Shown: positions 1 through 14,533 of the stretch, piece after piece
Layout of the letters: each line of letters opens with the position of its first letter
Numbering within the stretch: position 1 is the stretch's first letter
Origin: Bemisia tabaci
Lineage: Eukaryota > Arthropoda > Insecta > Hemiptera > Aleyrodidae
Reading direction: 5' to 3'
Length of the DNA stretch: 64,000 bases
NCBI RefSeq assembly: GCF_918797505.1
Contig: NC_092793.1
Location: 4,908,366-4,972,365 of the forward strand
Program-made: the position numbers and the translations under genes
Notes under the pieces: model-generated
What the model was told of the DNA's origin: nothing
Databases searched by the model: none
What the model saw: only the letters and a program-made list of their open reading frames with translations

Positions 1-3000
1 AATCGCCTTGCACGACGCGATTGTGTGCGAGAGAGACAGAAAATAGCCAGGCGGCTCGCTAAAGTGTGCGAGAGAGACAGAAAATCGCGGAGGTAGGAAG
101 CGTATAAGTGCGAGAGAGATAGAAAATCGCCTTGCACGACGCGATTGTGTGCGAGAGAGACAGAAAATAGCCAGGCGGCTCGCTAAAGTGTGCGAGAGAG
201 ACAGAAAATCGCGGAGGTAGGAAGCGTATAAGTGCGAGAGAGACAGCAAATAGCCAGGCGGGACTTGGGTGGTTTTTCCGTCAAAGCAGCATCGCGTTCC
301 CCCGCGACCCTCCGAGAGTGGTTGCACCCTCGGTTGCCCCGTTTCCAGTGCGAGAGAGACAGAAAATCGCGGAGGTAGGAAGCGTATAAGTGCGAGAGAG
401 ATAGAAAATCGCCTTGCACGACGCGATTGTGTGCGAGAGAGACAGAAAATAGCCAGGCGGCTCGCTAAAGTGTGCGAGAGAGACAGAAAATCGCGGAGGT
501 AGGAAGCGTATAAGTGCGAGAGAGACAGCAAATAGCCAGGCGGGACTTGGGTGGTTTTTCCGTCAAAGCAGCATCGCGTTCCCCCGCGACCCTCCGAGAG
601 TGGTTGCACCCTCGGTTGCCCCGTTTCCAGTGCGAGAGAGACAGAAAATCGCGGAGGTAGGAAGCGTATAAGTGCGAGAGAGACAGCAAATAGCCAGGCG
701 GGACTTGGGTGGTTTTTCCGTCAAAGCAGCATCGCGTTCCCCCGCGACCCTCCGAGAGTGGTTGCACCCTCGGTTGCCCCGTTTCCAGTGCGAGAGAGAC
801 AGAAAATCGCAGAGGTAGGAAGCGTATAAGTGCGAGAGAGATAGAAAATCGCCTTGCACGACGCGATTGTGTGCGAGAGAGACAGAAAATAGCCAGGCGG
901 CTCGCTAAAGTGTGCGAGAGAGAAAGAAAATCGCGGAGGTAGGAAGCGTATAAGTGCGAGAGAGACAGCAAATAGCCAGGCGGGACTTGGGTGGTTTTTC
1001 CGTCAAAGCAGCATCGCGTTCCCCCGCGACCCTCCGAGAGTGGTTGCACCATCGGTTGCCCCGTTTCCAGTGCGAGAGAGACAGAAAATCGCGGAGGTAG
1101 GAAGCGTATAAGTGCGAGAGAGACAGCAAATAGCCAGGCGGGACTTGGGTGGGTTTTCCGTCAAAGCAGCATCGCGTTCCCCCGCGACCCTCCGAGAGTG
1201 GTTGCACCCTCGGTTGCCCCGTTTCCAGTGCGAGAGAGACAGAAAATCGCAGAGGTAGGAAGCGTATAAGTGCGAGAGAGATAGAAAATCGCCTTGCACG
1301 ACGCGATTGTGTGCGAGAGAGACAGAAAATAGCCAGGCGGCTCGCTAAAGTGTGCGAGAGAGACAGAAAATCGCGGAGGTAGGAAGCGTATAAGTGCGAG
1401 AGAGACAGCAAATAGCCAGGCGGGACTTGGGTGGTTTTTCCGTCAAAGCAGCATCGCGTTCCCCCGCGACCCTCCGAGAGTGGTTGCACCATCGGTTGCC
1501 CCGTTTCCAGTGCGAGAGAGACAGAAAATCGCGGAGGTAGGAAGCGTATAAGTGCGAGAGGGATAGAAAATGTCCTTGCACGACGCGATTGTGTGCGAGA
1601 GAGACAGAAAATAGCCAGGCGGCTCGCTAAAGTGTGCGAGAGAGACAGAAAATCGCGGAGGTAGGAAGCGTATAAGTGCGAGAGAGACAGCAAATAGCCA
1701 GGCGGGACTTGGGTGGTTTTTCCGTCAAAGCAGCATCGCGTTCCCCCGCGACCCTCCGAGAGTGGTTGCACCCTCGGTTGCCCCGTTTCCAGTGCGAGAG
1801 AGACGGAAAATCGCGGAGGTAGGAAGCGTATAAGTGCGAGAGAGATAGAAAATCGCCTTGCACGACGCGATTGTGTGCGAGAGAGACAGAAAATAGCCAG
1901 GCGGCCGCTAAAGTGTGCGAGAGAGACAGAAAATCGCGGAGGTAGGAAGCGTATAAGTGCGAGAGAGACAGCAAATAGCCAGGCGGGACTTGGGTGGTTT
2001 TTCCGTCAAAGCAGCATCGCGTTCCCCCGCGACCCTCCGAGAGTGGTTGCACCCTCGGTTGCCCCGGTTCCAGTGCGAGAGAGACAGAAAATCGCGGAGG
2101 TAGGAAGCGTATAAGTGCGAGAGAGATAGAAAATCGCCTTGCACGACGCGATTGTGTGCGAGAGAGACAGAAAATAGCCAGGCGGCTCGCTAAAGTGTGC
2201 GAGAGAGACAGAAAATAGCGGAGGTAGGAAGCGTATAAGTGCGAGAGAGACAGCTAATAGCCAGGCGGGACTTGGGTGGTTTTTCCGTGAAAGCAGCATC
2301 GCGTTCCCCCGCGACCCTCGAGAGTGGTTGCAACCTCGGTTGCCCCGTTTCCAGTGCGAGAGAGACAGAAAATCGCGGAGGTAGGAAGCGTATAAGTGCG
2401 AGAGAGATAGAAAATCGCCTTGCACGACGCGATTGTGTGCGAGAGAGACAGAAAATCGCGGAGGTAGGAAGCGTATAAGTGCGAGAGAGATAGAAAATCG
2501 CCTTGCACGACGCGATTGTGTGCGAGAGAGACAGAAAATAGCCAGGCGGCTCGCTAAAGTGTGCGAGAGAGACAGAAAATCGCGGAGGTAGGAAGCGTAT
2601 AAGTGCGAGAGAGACAGCAAATAGCCAGGCGGGACTTGGGTGGTTTTTCCGTCAAAGCAGCATCGCGTTCCCCCGCGACCCTCCGAGAGTGGTTGCACCC
2701 TCGGTTGCCCCGTTTCCATTGCGAGAGAGACAGAAAATCGCGGAGGTAGGAAGCGTATGAGTGCGAGAGCGATAGAAAATCGCCTTGCACGACGCGATTG
2801 TGTGCGTGAGAGACAGAAAATAGCCAGGCGGCTCGCTAAAGTGTGCGAGAGAGACAGAAAATCGCGGAGGTAGGAAGCGTATAAGTGCGAGAGAGACAGC
2901 AAATAGCCAGGCGGGACTTGGGTGGTTTTTCCGTCAAAGCAGCATCGCGTTCCCCCGCGACCCTCCGAGAGTGGTTGCACCCTCGGTTGCCCCGTTTCCA

Positions 3001-6000
3001 GTGCGAGAGAGACAGATAATCGCGGAGGTAGGAAGCGTATACCGTGCGAGATAGATAGAAAATCGCCTTGCACGACGCGATTGTGTGCGAGAGAGACAGA
3101 AAATAGCCAGGCGGCTCGCTAAAGTGTGCGAGAGAGACAGAAAATCGCGGAGGTAGGAAGCGTATAGGTGCGAGAGCGATAGAAAATCGCCTTGCACGAC
3201 GCGATTGTGTGCGAGAGAGACAGAAAATAGCCAGGCGGCCCGCTAAAGTGTGCGAGAGAGACAGAAAATCGCGGAGGTAGGTAGGAAGCGTATAAGTGCG
3301 AGAGAGACAGCAAATAGCCAGGCGGGACTTGGGTGGTTTTTCCGTCAAAGCAGCATCGCGTTCCCCGCGACCCTCCGAGAGTGGTTGCACCTCGGTTGCC
3401 CCGTTTCCAGTGCGAGAGAGACAGAAAATCGCGGAGGTAGGAAGCGTATAAGTGCGAGAGAGATAGAAAATCGCCTTGCACGACGCGATTGTGTGCGAGA
3501 GAGACAGAAAATAGCCAGGCGGCTCGCTAAAGTGTGCGAGAGAGACAGAAAATCGCGGAGGTAGGAAGCGTATAAGTGCGAGAGAGACAGCAAATAGCCA
3601 GGCGGGACTTGGGTGGTTTTTCCGTCAAAGCAGCATCGCGTTCCCCCGCGACCCTCCGAGAGTGGTTGCACCCTCGGTTGCCCCGTTTCCAGTGCGAGAG
3701 AGACAGAAAATCGCGGAGGTAGGAAGCGTATAAGTGCGAGAGAGATAGAAAATCGCCTTGCACGACGCGATTGTGTGCGAGAGAGACAGAAAATAGCCAG
3801 GCGGCTCGCTAAAGTGTGCGAGAGAGACAGAAAATCGCGGAGGTAGGAAGCGTATAAGTGCGAGAGAGACAGCAAATAGCCAGGCGGGACTTGGGTGGTT
3901 TTTCCGTCAAAGCAGCATGGCGTTTCCCCGCGACCCTCCGAGAGTGGTTGCACCCTCGGTTGCCCCGTTTCCAGTGCGAGAGAGACAGAAAATCGCGGAG
4001 GTAGGAAGCGTATAAGTGCGAGAGAGATAGAAAATCGCCTTGCACGACGCGATTGTGTGCGAGAGAGACAGAAAATAGCCAGGCGGCGCTAAAGTGTGCG
4101 AGAGAGACAGAAAATCGCGGAGGTAGGAAGCGTATAAGTGCGAGAGAGACAGCAAATAGCCAGGCGGGACTTGGGTGGTTTTTCCGTCAAAGCAGCATCG
4201 CGTTCCCCCGCGACCCTCCGAGAGTGGTTGCACCCTCGGTTGCCCCGTTTCCAGTGCGAGAGAGACAGAAAATCGCGGAGGTAGGAAGCGTATAAGTGCG
4301 AGAGAGATAGAAAATCGCCTTGCACGACGCGATTGTGTGCGAGAGAGACAGAAAATAGCCAGGCGGCTCGCTAAAGTGTGCGAGAGAGACAGAAAATCGC
4401 GGAGGTAGGAAGCGTATAAGTGCGAGAGCAGAGAGAGATAGAAAATCGCCTTGCACGACGCGATTGTGTGCGAGAGAGACAGAAAATAGCCAGGCGGCTC
4501 GCTAAAGTGTGCGAGAGAGACAGAAAATCGCGGAGGTAGGAAGCGTATAAGTGCGAGAGAGACAGCAAATAGCCAGGCGGGACTTGGGTGGTTTTTCCGT
4601 CAAAGCAGCATCGCGTTCCCGCGACCCTCCGAGAGTGGTTGCACCATCGGTTGCCCCGTTTCCAGTGCGAGAGAGACAGAAAATCGCGGAGGTAGGAAGC
4701 GTATAAGTGCGAGAGAGATAGAAAATCGCCTTGCCTTACGCGATTGTGTGCGAGAGAGACAGAAAATAGCCAGGCGGCTCGCTAAAGTGTGCGAGAGAGA
4801 CAGAAATCGCGGAGGTAGGAAGCGTATAAGTGCGAGAGAGACAGCAAATAGCCAGGCGGGACTTGGGTGGTTTTTCCGTCAAAGCAGCAACGCGTTCCCC
4901 CGCGACCCTCCGAGAGTGGTTGCACCCTCGGTTGCCCCGTTTCCAGTGCGAGAGAGACAGAAAATCGCGGAGGTAGTAAGCGTATAAGTGCGAGAGAGAT
5001 AGAAAATCGCCTTGCACGACGCGATTGTGTGCGAGAGAGACAGAAAATAGCCAGGCGGCTCGCTAAAGTGTGCGAGAGAGACAGAAAATCGAGGAGGTAG
5101 GAAGCGTATAAGTGCGAGAGAGATAGAAAATCGCTTTGCACGACGCGATTGTGTGCGAGAGAGACAGAAAATAGCCAGGCGGCTCGCTAAAGTGTGCGAG
5201 AGAGACAGAAAATCGCGGAGGTAGGAAGCGTATAAGTGCGAGAGAGACAGCAAATAGCCAGGCGGGACTTGGGTGGTTTTTCCGTCAAAGCAGCATCGCG
5301 TTCCCCCGCGACCCTCCGAGAGTGGTTGCACCTCGGTTGCCCCGTTTCCAGTGCGAGAGAGACAGAAAATCGCGGAGGTAGGAAGCGTATAAGTGCGAGA
5401 GAGATAGAAAATCGCCTTGCACGACGCGATTGTGTGCGAGAGAGACAGAAAATAGCCAGGCGGCTCGCTAAAGTGTGCGAGAGAGACAGAAAATCGCGGA
5501 GGTAGGAAGCGTATAAGTGCGAGAGAGACAGCAAATAGCCAGGCGGGACTTGGGTGGTTTTTCCGTCAAAGCAGCATCGCGTTCCCCCGCGACCCTCCGA
5601 GAGTGGTTGCACCATCGGTTGCCCCGTTTCCAGTGCGAGAGAGACAGAAAATCGCGGAGGTAGGAAGCGTATAAGTGCGAGAGAGATAGAAAATCGCCTT
5701 GCCGACGCGATTGTGTGCGAGAGAGACAGAAAATAGCCAGGCGGCTCGCTAAAGTGTGCGAGAGAGACAGAAAATCGCGGAGGTAGGAAGCGTATAAGTG
5801 CGAGAGAGACAGCAAATAGCCAGGCGGGACTTGGGTGGTTTTTCCGTCAAAGCAGCATCGCGTTCCCCCGCGACCCTCCGAGAGTGGTTGCACCCTCGGT
5901 TGCCCCGTTTCCAGTGCGAGAGAGACAGAAAATCGCGGAGGTAGTAAGCGGTATAAGTGCGAGAGAGATAGAAAATCGCCTTGCACGACGCGATTGTGTG

Positions 6001-7466
6001 CGAGAGAGACAGAAAATAGCAGGCGGCTCGCTAAAGTGTGCGAGAGAGACAGAAAATCGAGGAGGTAGGAAGCGTATAAGTGCGAGAGAGATAGAAAATC
6101 GCTTTGCACGACGCGATTGTGTGCGAGAGAGACAGAAAATAGCCAGGCGGCTCGCTAAAGTGTGCGAGAGAGACAGAAAATCGCGGAGGTAGGAAGCGTA
6201 TAAGTGCGAGAGAGACAGCAAATAGCCAGGCGGGACTTGGGTGGTTTTTCCGTCAAAGCAGCATCGCGTTCCCCCGCGACCCTCCGAGAGTGGTTGCACC
6301 CTCGGTTGCCCCGTTTCCAGTGCGAGAGAGACAGAAAATCGCGGAGGTAGGAAGCGTATAAGTGCGAGGGAGATAGAAAATCGCCTTGCACGACGCGATT
6401 GTGTGCGAGAGAGACAGAAAATAGCCAGGCGGCTCGCTATAGTGTGCGAGGAGACAGAAAATCGCGGCGGTAGGAAGCGTATAAGTGCGAGAGAGACAGC
6501 AAATAGCCAGGCGGGACTTGGGTGGTTTTTCCGTCAAAGCAGCATCGCGTTCCCCCGCGACCCTCCGAGAGTGGTTGCACCCTCGGTTGCCCCGTTTCCA
6601 GTGCGAGAGAGAGACGAAAATCGCGGAGGTAGGAAGCGTATGAGTGCGAGAGAGATAGAAAATCGCCTTGCACGACGCGATTGTGTGCGAGAGAGACAGA
6701 AAATAGCCAGGCGGCCCGAAAGTGTGCGAGAGAGACAGAAAATCGCGGAGGTAGGAAGCGTATAAGTGCGAGAGAGACAGCAAATAGCCAGCCAGGCGGG
6801 ACTTGGGTGGTTTTTCCGTCAAAGCAGCATCGCGTTCCCCCGCGACCCTCCGAGAGTGGTTGCACCCTCGGTTGCCCCGTTTCCAGTGCGAGAGAGACAG
6901 AAAATCGCGGAGGTAGGAAGCGTATAAGTGCGAGAGAGATAGAAAATCGCCTTGCACGACGCGATTGTGTGCGAGAGAGACAGAAAATAGCCAGGCGGCT
7001 CGCTAAAGTGTGCGAGAGAGAGACAGAAAATCGCCGGGGTAGGAAGCGTATAAGTGCGAGAGAGATAGAAAATCGCCTTGCACGACGCGATTGTGTGCGA
7101 GAGGAGAGAGGCAGAAAATAACCAGGCGGCTCGCTAAAGTGTGCGAGAGAGAGACAGAAAATCGCGGAGGTAGGAAGCGTATAAGTGCGAGAGAGACAGA
7201 AAATAGCCAGGCGGCTCGCTAAAGTGTGCGAGAGAGACAGAAAATCGCGGAGGTAGGAAGCGTATAAGTGCGAGAGAGACAGCAAATAGCCAGGCGGGAC
7301 TTGGGTGGTTTTTCCGTCAAAGCAGCATCGCGTTCCCCCGCGACCCTCCGAGAGTGGTTGCACCCTCGGTTGCCCCGTTTCCAGTGCGAGAGAGACAGAA
7401 AATCGCGGAGGTAGGAAGCGTATAAGTGCGAGAGAGATAGAAAATCGCCTTGCACGACGCGATTGT

Positions 7467-7582
7467 GTGCGAGAGAGACAGAAAATAGCCAGGCGGGACT
7501 TGCGTTGTTTTTCGGCAAAGGCGCATCGCGTTCCCCCGCGACCCTCCGAGAGCGGTTGGACCCTACCCTCACACGCTTGGGT
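7467..7582. repeat. Satellite variant module D' (copy 1)
   Basis: This 116-bp module resembles D but reads GGGACTTGCGTTGTTTTTC, then GGCAAAGGCG, and ends in CCCTACCCTCACACGC instead of the D ending. It sits between a B and a C module, whereas D always follows A. Its core carries the C-type CAGAAAAT, not the D-type CAGCAAAT. It is the first of five copies spaced about 3.5 kb apart. Confidence 0.9.
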
Positions 7583-10500
7583 GTGCGAGAGAGACAGAAA
7601 ATAGCCAGGCGGCTCGCTAAAGTGTGCGAGAGAGACAGAAAATCGCGGAGGTAGGAAGCGTATAAGTGCGAGAGAGACAGCAAATAGCCAGGCGGGACTT
7701 GGGTGGTTTTTCCGTCAAAGCAGCATCGCGTTCCCCCGCGACCCTCCGAGAGTGGTTGCACCCTCGGTTGCCCCGTTTCCAGTGCGAGAGAGACAGAAAA
7801 TCGCGGAGGTAGGAAGCGTATAAGTGCGAGAGAGATAGAAAATCGCCTTGCCGACGCGATTGTGTGCGAGAGAGACAGAAAATAGCCAGGCGGCTCGCTA
7901 AAGTGTGCGAGAGAGACAGAAAATCGCGGAGGCAGGAAGCGTATAAGTGCGAGAGAGACAGCAAATAGCCAGGCGGGATTGGGTGGTTTTTCCGTCAAAG
8001 CAGCATCGCGTTCCCCCGCGACCCTCCGAGAGTGGTTGCACCTCGGTTGCCCCGTTTCCAGTGCGAGAGAGACAGAAAATCGCGGAGGTAGGAAGCGTAT
8101 AAGTGCGAGAGAGATAGAAAATCGCCTTGCACGACGCGATTGTGTGCGAGAGAGACAGAAAATAGCCAGGCGGCTCGCTAAAGTGTGCGAGAGAGACAGA
8201 AAATCGCGGAGGTAGGAAGCGTATAAGTGCGAGAGAGACAGCAAATAGCCAGGCGGGACTTGGGTGGTTTTTCCGTCAAAGCAGCATCGCGTTCCCCCGC
8301 GACCCTCCGAGAGTGGTTGCACCCTCGGTTGCCCCGTTTCCAGTGCGAGAGAGACAGAAAATCGCGGAGGTAGGAAGCGTATAAGTGCGAGAGAGATAGA
8401 AAATCGCCTTGCACGACGCGATTGTGTGCGAGAGAGACAGAAAATAGCCAGGCGGCTCGCTAAAGTGTGCGAGAGAGACAGAAAATCGCGGAGGTAGGAA
8501 GCGTATAAGTGCGAGAGAGACAGCAAATAGCCAGGCGGGACTTGGGTGGTTTTTCCGTCAAAGCAGCATCGCGTTCCCCGCGACCCTCCGAGAGTGGTTG
8601 CACCCTCGGTTGCCCCGTTTCCAGTGCGAGAGAGACAGAAAATCGCGGAGGTAGGAAGCGTATAAGTGCGAGAGAGATAGAAAATCGCCTTGCACTTACG
8701 CGATTGTGTGCGAGAGAGACAGAAAATAGCCAGGCGGCTCGCTAAAGTGTGCGAGAGAGACAGAAAATCGCGGAGGTAGGAAGCGTATAAGTGCGAGAGA
8801 GACAGCAAATAGCCAGGCGGGACTTGGGTGGTTTTTCCGTCAAAGCAGCATCGCGTTCCCCCGCGACCCTCCGAGAGTGGTTGCACCCTCGGTTGCCCCG
8901 TTTCCAGTGCGAGAGAGACAGAAAATCGCGGAGGTAGGAAGCGTATAAGTGCGAGAGAGATAGAAAATCGCCTTGCACGACGCGATTGTGTGCGAGAGAG
9001 ACAGAAAATAGCCAGGCGGCTCGCTAAAGTGTGCGAGAGAGACAGAAAATCGCGGAGGTAGGAAGCGTATAAGTGCGAGAGAGACAGCAAATAGCCAGGC
9101 GGGACTTGGGTGGTTTTTCCGTCAAAGCAGCATCGCGTTCCCCCGCGACCCTCCGAGAGTGGTTGCACCATCGGTTGCCCCGTTTCCAGTGCGAGAGAGA
9201 CAGAAAATCGCGGAGGTAGGAAGCGTATAAGTGCGAGAGAGATAGAAAATCGCCTTGCCTTACGCGATTGTGTGCGAGAGAGACAGAAAATAGCCAGGCG
9301 GCTCGCTAAAGTGTGCGAGAGAGACAGAAAATCGCGGAGGTAGGAAGCGTATAAGTGCGAGAGAGACAGCAAATAGCCAGGCGGGACTTGGGTGGTTTTT
9401 CCGTCAAAGCAGCATCGCGTTCCCCCGCGACCCTCCGAGAGTGGTTGCACCCTCGGTTGCCCCGTTTCCAGTGCGAGAGAGACAGAAAATCGCGGAGGTA
9501 GGAAGCGTATAAGTGCGAGAGAGATAGAAAATCGCCTTGCACGACGCGATTGTGTGCGAGAGAGACAGAAAATAGCCAGGCGGCTCGCTAAAGTGTGCGA
9601 GAGAGACAGAAAATCGAGGAGGTAGGAAGCGTATAAGTGCGAGAGAGATAGAAAATCGCTTTGCACGACGCGATTGTGTGCGAGAGAGACACAAAATAGC
9701 CAGGCGGCTCGCTAAAGTGTGCGAGAGAGACAGAAAATCGCGGAGGTAGGAAGCGTATAAGTGCGAGAGAGACAGCAAATAGCCAGGCGGGACTTGGGTG
9801 GTTTTTCCGTCAAAGCAGCATCGCGTTCCCCCGCGACCCTCCGAGAGTGGTTGCACCCTCGGTTGCCCCGTTTCCAGTGCGAGAGAGACAGAAAATCGCG
9901 GAGGTAGGAAGCGTATAAGTGCGAGGGAGATAGAAAATCGCCTTGCACGACGCGATTGTGTGCGAGAGAGACAGAAAATAGCCAGGCGGCTCGCTATAGT
10001 GTGCGAGGGAGACAGAAAATCGCGGCGGTAGGAAGCGTATAAGTGCGAGAGAGACAGCAAATAGCCAAGCGGGACTTGGGTGGTTTTTCCGTCAAAGCAG
10101 CATCGCGTTCCCCCGCGACCCTCCGAGAGTGGTTGCACCCTCGGTTGCCCCGTTTCCAGTGCGAGAGAGACGGAAAATCGCGGAGGTAGGAAGCGTATGA
10201 GTGCGAGAGCGATAGAAAATCGCCTTGCACGACGCGATTGTGTGCGAGAGAGACAGAAAATAGCCAGGCGGCCCGCTAAAGTGTGCGAGAGAGACAGAAA
10301 ATCGCGGAGGTAGGAAGCGTATAAGTGCGAGAGAGACAGCAAATAGCCAGGCGGGACTTGGGTGGTTTTTCCGTCAAAGCAGCATCGCGTTCCCCCGCGA
10401 CCCTCCGAGAGTGGTTGCACCCTCGGTTGCCCCGTTTCCAGTGCGAGAGAGACAGAAAATCGCGGAGGTAGGAAGCGTATAAGTGCGAGAGAGATAGAAA

Positions 10501-11012
10501 ATCGCCTTGCACGACGCGATTGTGTGCGAGAGAGACGGAAAATAGCCAGGCGGCTCGCTAAAGTGTGCGAGAGAGACAGAAAATCGCGGAGGTAGGAAGC
10601 GTATAAGTGCGAGAGAGATAGAAAATCGCCTTGCACGACGCGATTGTGTGCGAGAGAGGCAGAAAATAGCCAGGCGGCTCGCTAAAGTGTGCGAGAGAGA
10701 CACAAAATCGCGGAGGTAGGAAGCGTATAAGTGCGAGAGAGACAGCATATAGCCAGGCGGCTCGCTAAAGTGTGCGAGAGAGACAGAAAATCGCGGAGGT
10801 AGGAAGCGTATAAGTGCGAGAGAGACAGCAAATAGCCAGGCGGGACTTGGGTGGTTTTTCCGTCAAAGCAGCATCGCGTTCCCCCGCGACCCTCCGAGAG
10901 TGGTTGCACCCTCGGTTGCCCCGTTTCCAGTGCGAGAGAGACAGAAAATCGCGGAGGTAGGAAGCGTATAAGTGCGAGAGAGATAGAGAATCGCCTTGCA
11001 CGACGCGATTGT

Positions 11013-11129
11013 GTGCGAGAGAGACAGAAAATAGCCAGGCGGGACTTGCGTTGTTTTTCCGGCAAAGGCGCATCGCGTTCCCCCGCGACCCTCTGAGAGC
11101 GGTTGGACCCTACCCTCACACGCTTGGGT
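11013..11129. repeat. Satellite variant module D' (copy 2)
   Basis: Same D' variant as at 7467 (3546 bp to the left), again between B and C. The B module before it has the private change GATAGAGAATCG, also found before the copies at 14534 and 22004. A C/D hybrid module (core ACAGCATAT with a C tail) begins about 280 bp upstream, at 10733. Confidence 0.9.
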
Positions 11130-11610
11130 GTGCGAGAGAGACAGAAAATAGCCAGGCGGCTCGCTAAAGTGTGCGAGAGAGACAGAAAATCGCGGAGGTA
11201 GGAAGCGTATAAGTGCGAGAGAGACAGCAAATAGCCAGGCGGGACTTGGGTGGTTTTTCCGTCAAAGCAGCATCGCGTTCCCCCGCGACCCTCCGAGAGT
11301 GGTTGCACCCTCGGTTGCCCCGTTTCCAGTGCGAGAGAGACAGAAAATCGCGGAGGTAGGAAGCGTATAAGTGCGAGAGAGATAGAAAATCGCCTTGCAC
11401 GACGCGATTGTGTGCGAGAGAGACAGAAAATAGCCAGGCGGCTCGCTAAAGTGTGCGAGAGAGACAGAAAATCGCGGAGGTAGGAAGCGTATAAGTGCGA
11501 GAGAGACAGCAAATAGCCAGGCGGGACTTGGGTGGTTTTTCCGTCAAAGCAGCATCGCGTTCCCCCGCGACCCTCCGAGAGTGGTTGCACCCTCGGTTGC
11601 CCCGTTTCCA

Positions 11611-11892
11611 GTGCGAGAGAGACAGAAAATCGCGGAGGTAGGAAGCGTATAAGTGCGAGAGAGATAGAAAATCGCCTTGCACGACGCGATTGTGTGCGAG
11701 AGAGACAGAAAATAGCCAGGCGGCTCGCTAAAGTGTGCGAGAGAGACAGAAAATCGCGGAGGTAGGAAGCGTATAAGTGCGAGAGAGACAGCAAATAGCC
11801 AGGCGGGACTTGGGTGGTTTTTCCGTCAAAGCAGCATCGCGTTCCCCCGCGACCCTCCGAGAGTGGTTGCACCCTCGGTTGCCCCGTTTCCA
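11611..11892. repeat. Reference 282-bp higher-order unit (A-B-C-A-D)
   Basis: A clean example of the dominant unit: A 11611-11652, B 11653-11693, C 11694-11734, A 11735-11776, D 11777-11892. The next unit begins with the same core at 11893. C and the first part of D share the core plus AGCCAGGCGG and then diverge, so they look like two tails on one ancestral module. 282 is divisible by three, and this is why long stop-free frames cross many units. Confidence 0.95.
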
Positions 11893-14533
11893 GTGCGAGA
11901 GAGACAGAAAATCGCGGAGGTAGGAAGCGTATAAGTGCGAGAGAGATAGAAAATCGCCTTGCACGACGCGATTGTGTGCGAGAGAGACAGAAAATAGCCA
12001 GGCGGCTCGCTAAAGTGTGCGAGAGAGACAGAAAATCGCGGAGGTAGGAAGCGTATAAGTGCGAGAGAGACAGCAAATAGCCAGGCGGGACTTGGGTGGT
12101 TTTTCCGTCAAAGCAGCATCGCGTTCCCCCGCGACCCTCCGAGAGTGGTTGCACCATCGGTTGCCCCGTTTCCAGTGCGAGAGAGACAGAAAATCGCGGA
12201 GGTAGGAAGCGTATAAGTGCGAGAGAGATAGAAAATCGCCTTGCACGACGCGATTGTGTGCGAGAGAGACAGAAAATAGCCAGGCGGCTCGCTAAAGTGT
12301 GCGAGAGAGACAGAAAATCGCGGAGGTAGGAAGCGTATAAGTGCGAGAGAGACAGCAAATAGCCAGGCGGGACTTGGGTGGTTTTTCCGTCAAAGCAGCA
12401 TCGCGTTCCCCCGCGACCCTCCGAGAGTGGTTGCACCCTCGGTTGCCGTTTCCAGTGCGAGAGAGACAGAAAATCGCGGAGGTAGGAAGCGTATAAGTGC
12501 GAGAGAGAGAGATAGAAAATCGCCTTGCACGACGCGATTGTGTGCGAGAGAGACAGAAAATAGCCAGGCGGCTCGCTAAAGTGTGCGAGAGAGACAGAAA
12601 ATCGCGGAGGTAGGAAGCGTATAAGTGCGAGAGAGATAGAAAATCGCTTGCACGACGCGATTGTGTGCGAGAGAGACAGAAAATAGCCAGGCGGCTCGCT
12701 AAAGTGTGCGAGAGAGACAGAAAATCGCGGAGGTAGGAAGCGTATAAGTGCGAGAGAGACAGCAAATAGCCAGGCGGGACTTGGGTGGTTTTTCCGTCAA
12801 AGCAGCATCGCGTTCCCCCGCGACCCTCCGAGAGTGGTTGCACCCTCGGTTGCCCGTTTCCAGTGCGAGAGAGACAGAAAATCGCGGAGGTAGGAAGCGT
12901 ATAAGTGCGAGAGAGATAGAAATCGCCTTGCACGACGCGATTGTGTGCGAGAGAGACAGAAAATAGCCAGGCGGCTCGCTAAAGTGTGCGAGAGAGACAG
13001 AAAATCGCGGAGGTAGGAAGCGTATAAGTGCGAGAGAGATAGAAAATCGCTTTGCACGACGCGATTGTGTGCGAGAGAGACAGAAAATAGCCAGGCGGCT
13101 CGCTAAAGTGTGCGAGAGAGACAGAAAATCGCGGAGGTAGGAAGCGTATAAGTGCGAGAGAGACAGCAAATAGCCAGGCGGGACTTGGGTGGTTTTTCCG
13201 TCAAAGCAGCATCGCGTTCCCCCGCGACCCTCCGAGAGTGGTTGCACCCTCGGTTGCCCCGTTTCCAGTGCGAGAGAGACAGAAAATCGCGGAGGTAGGA
13301 AGCGTATAAGTGCGAGGGAGATAGAAAATCGCCTTGCACGACGCGATTGTGTGCGAGAGAGACAGAAAATAGCCAGGCGGCTCGCTATAGTGTGCGAGGA
13401 GACAGAAAATCGCGGCGGTAGGAAGCGTATAAGTGCGAGAGAGACAGCAAATAGCCAGGCGGGACTTGGGTGGTTTTTCCGTCAAAGCAGCATCGCGTTC
13501 CCCCGCGACCCTCCGAGAGTGGTTGCACCCTCGGTTGCCCCGTTTCCAGTGCGAGAGAGACAGAAAATCGCGGAGGTAGGAAGCGTATAAGTGCGAGAGA
13601 GATAGAAAATCGCCTTGCACGACGCGATTGTGTGCGAGAGAGACGGAAAATAGCCAGGCGGCTCGCTAAGTGTGCGAGAGAGACAGAAAATCGCGGAGGT
13701 AGGAAGCGTATAAGTGCGAGAGAGATAGAAAATCGCCTTGCACGACGCGATTGTGTGCGAGAGAGGCAGAGAAAATAGCCAGGCGGCTCGCTAAAGTGTG
13801 CGAGAGAGACAGAAAATCGCGGAGGTAGGAAGCGTATAAGTGCGAGAGAGACAGCAAATAGCCAGGCGGGACTTGGGTGGTTTTTCCGTCAAAGCAGCAT
13901 CGCGTTCCCCCGCGACCCTCCGAGAGTGGTTGCACCCTCGGTTGCCCCGTTTCCAGTGCGAGCGAGAGAGACAGAAAATCGCGGAGGTAGGAAGCGTATA
14001 AGTGCGAGAGAGATAGAAAATCGCCTTGCACGACGCGATTGTGTGCGAGAGAGACGGAAAATAGCCAGGCGGCTCGCTAAAGTGTGCGAGAGAGACAGAA
14101 AATCGCGGAGGTAGGAAGCGTATAAGTGTGCGAGAGAGATAGAAAATCGCTTGCACGACGCGATTTGTGTGCGAGAGAGGCAGAAAATAGCCAGGCGGCT
14201 CGCTAAAGTGTGCGAGAGAGACACAAAATCGCGGAGGTAGGAAGCGTATAAGTGCGAGAGAGACAGCATATAGCCAGGCGGCTCGCTAAAGTGTGCGAGA
14301 GAGACAGAAAATCGCGGAGGTAGGAAGCGTATAAGTGCGAGAGAGACAGCAAATAGCCAGGCGGGACTTGGGTGGTTTTTCCGTCAAAGCAGCATCGCGT
14401 TCCCCCGCGACCCTCCGAGAGTGGTTGCACCCTCGGTTGCCCCGTTTCCAGTGCGAGAGAGACAGAAAATCGCGGAGGTAGGAAGCGTATAAGTGCGAGA
14501 GAGATAGAGAATCGCCTTGCACGACGCGATTGT

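Noticed and set aside
7219..9666. An 815-codon open frame on the minus strand across the satellite, and many 77-410-codon frames on both strands.
   Set aside because: The 282-bp unit is a multiple of three and happens to lack stops in these frames, so openness carries from unit to unit. The protein is a repeat of the DNA repeat, frames break wherever indels occur, and both strands are open at once.
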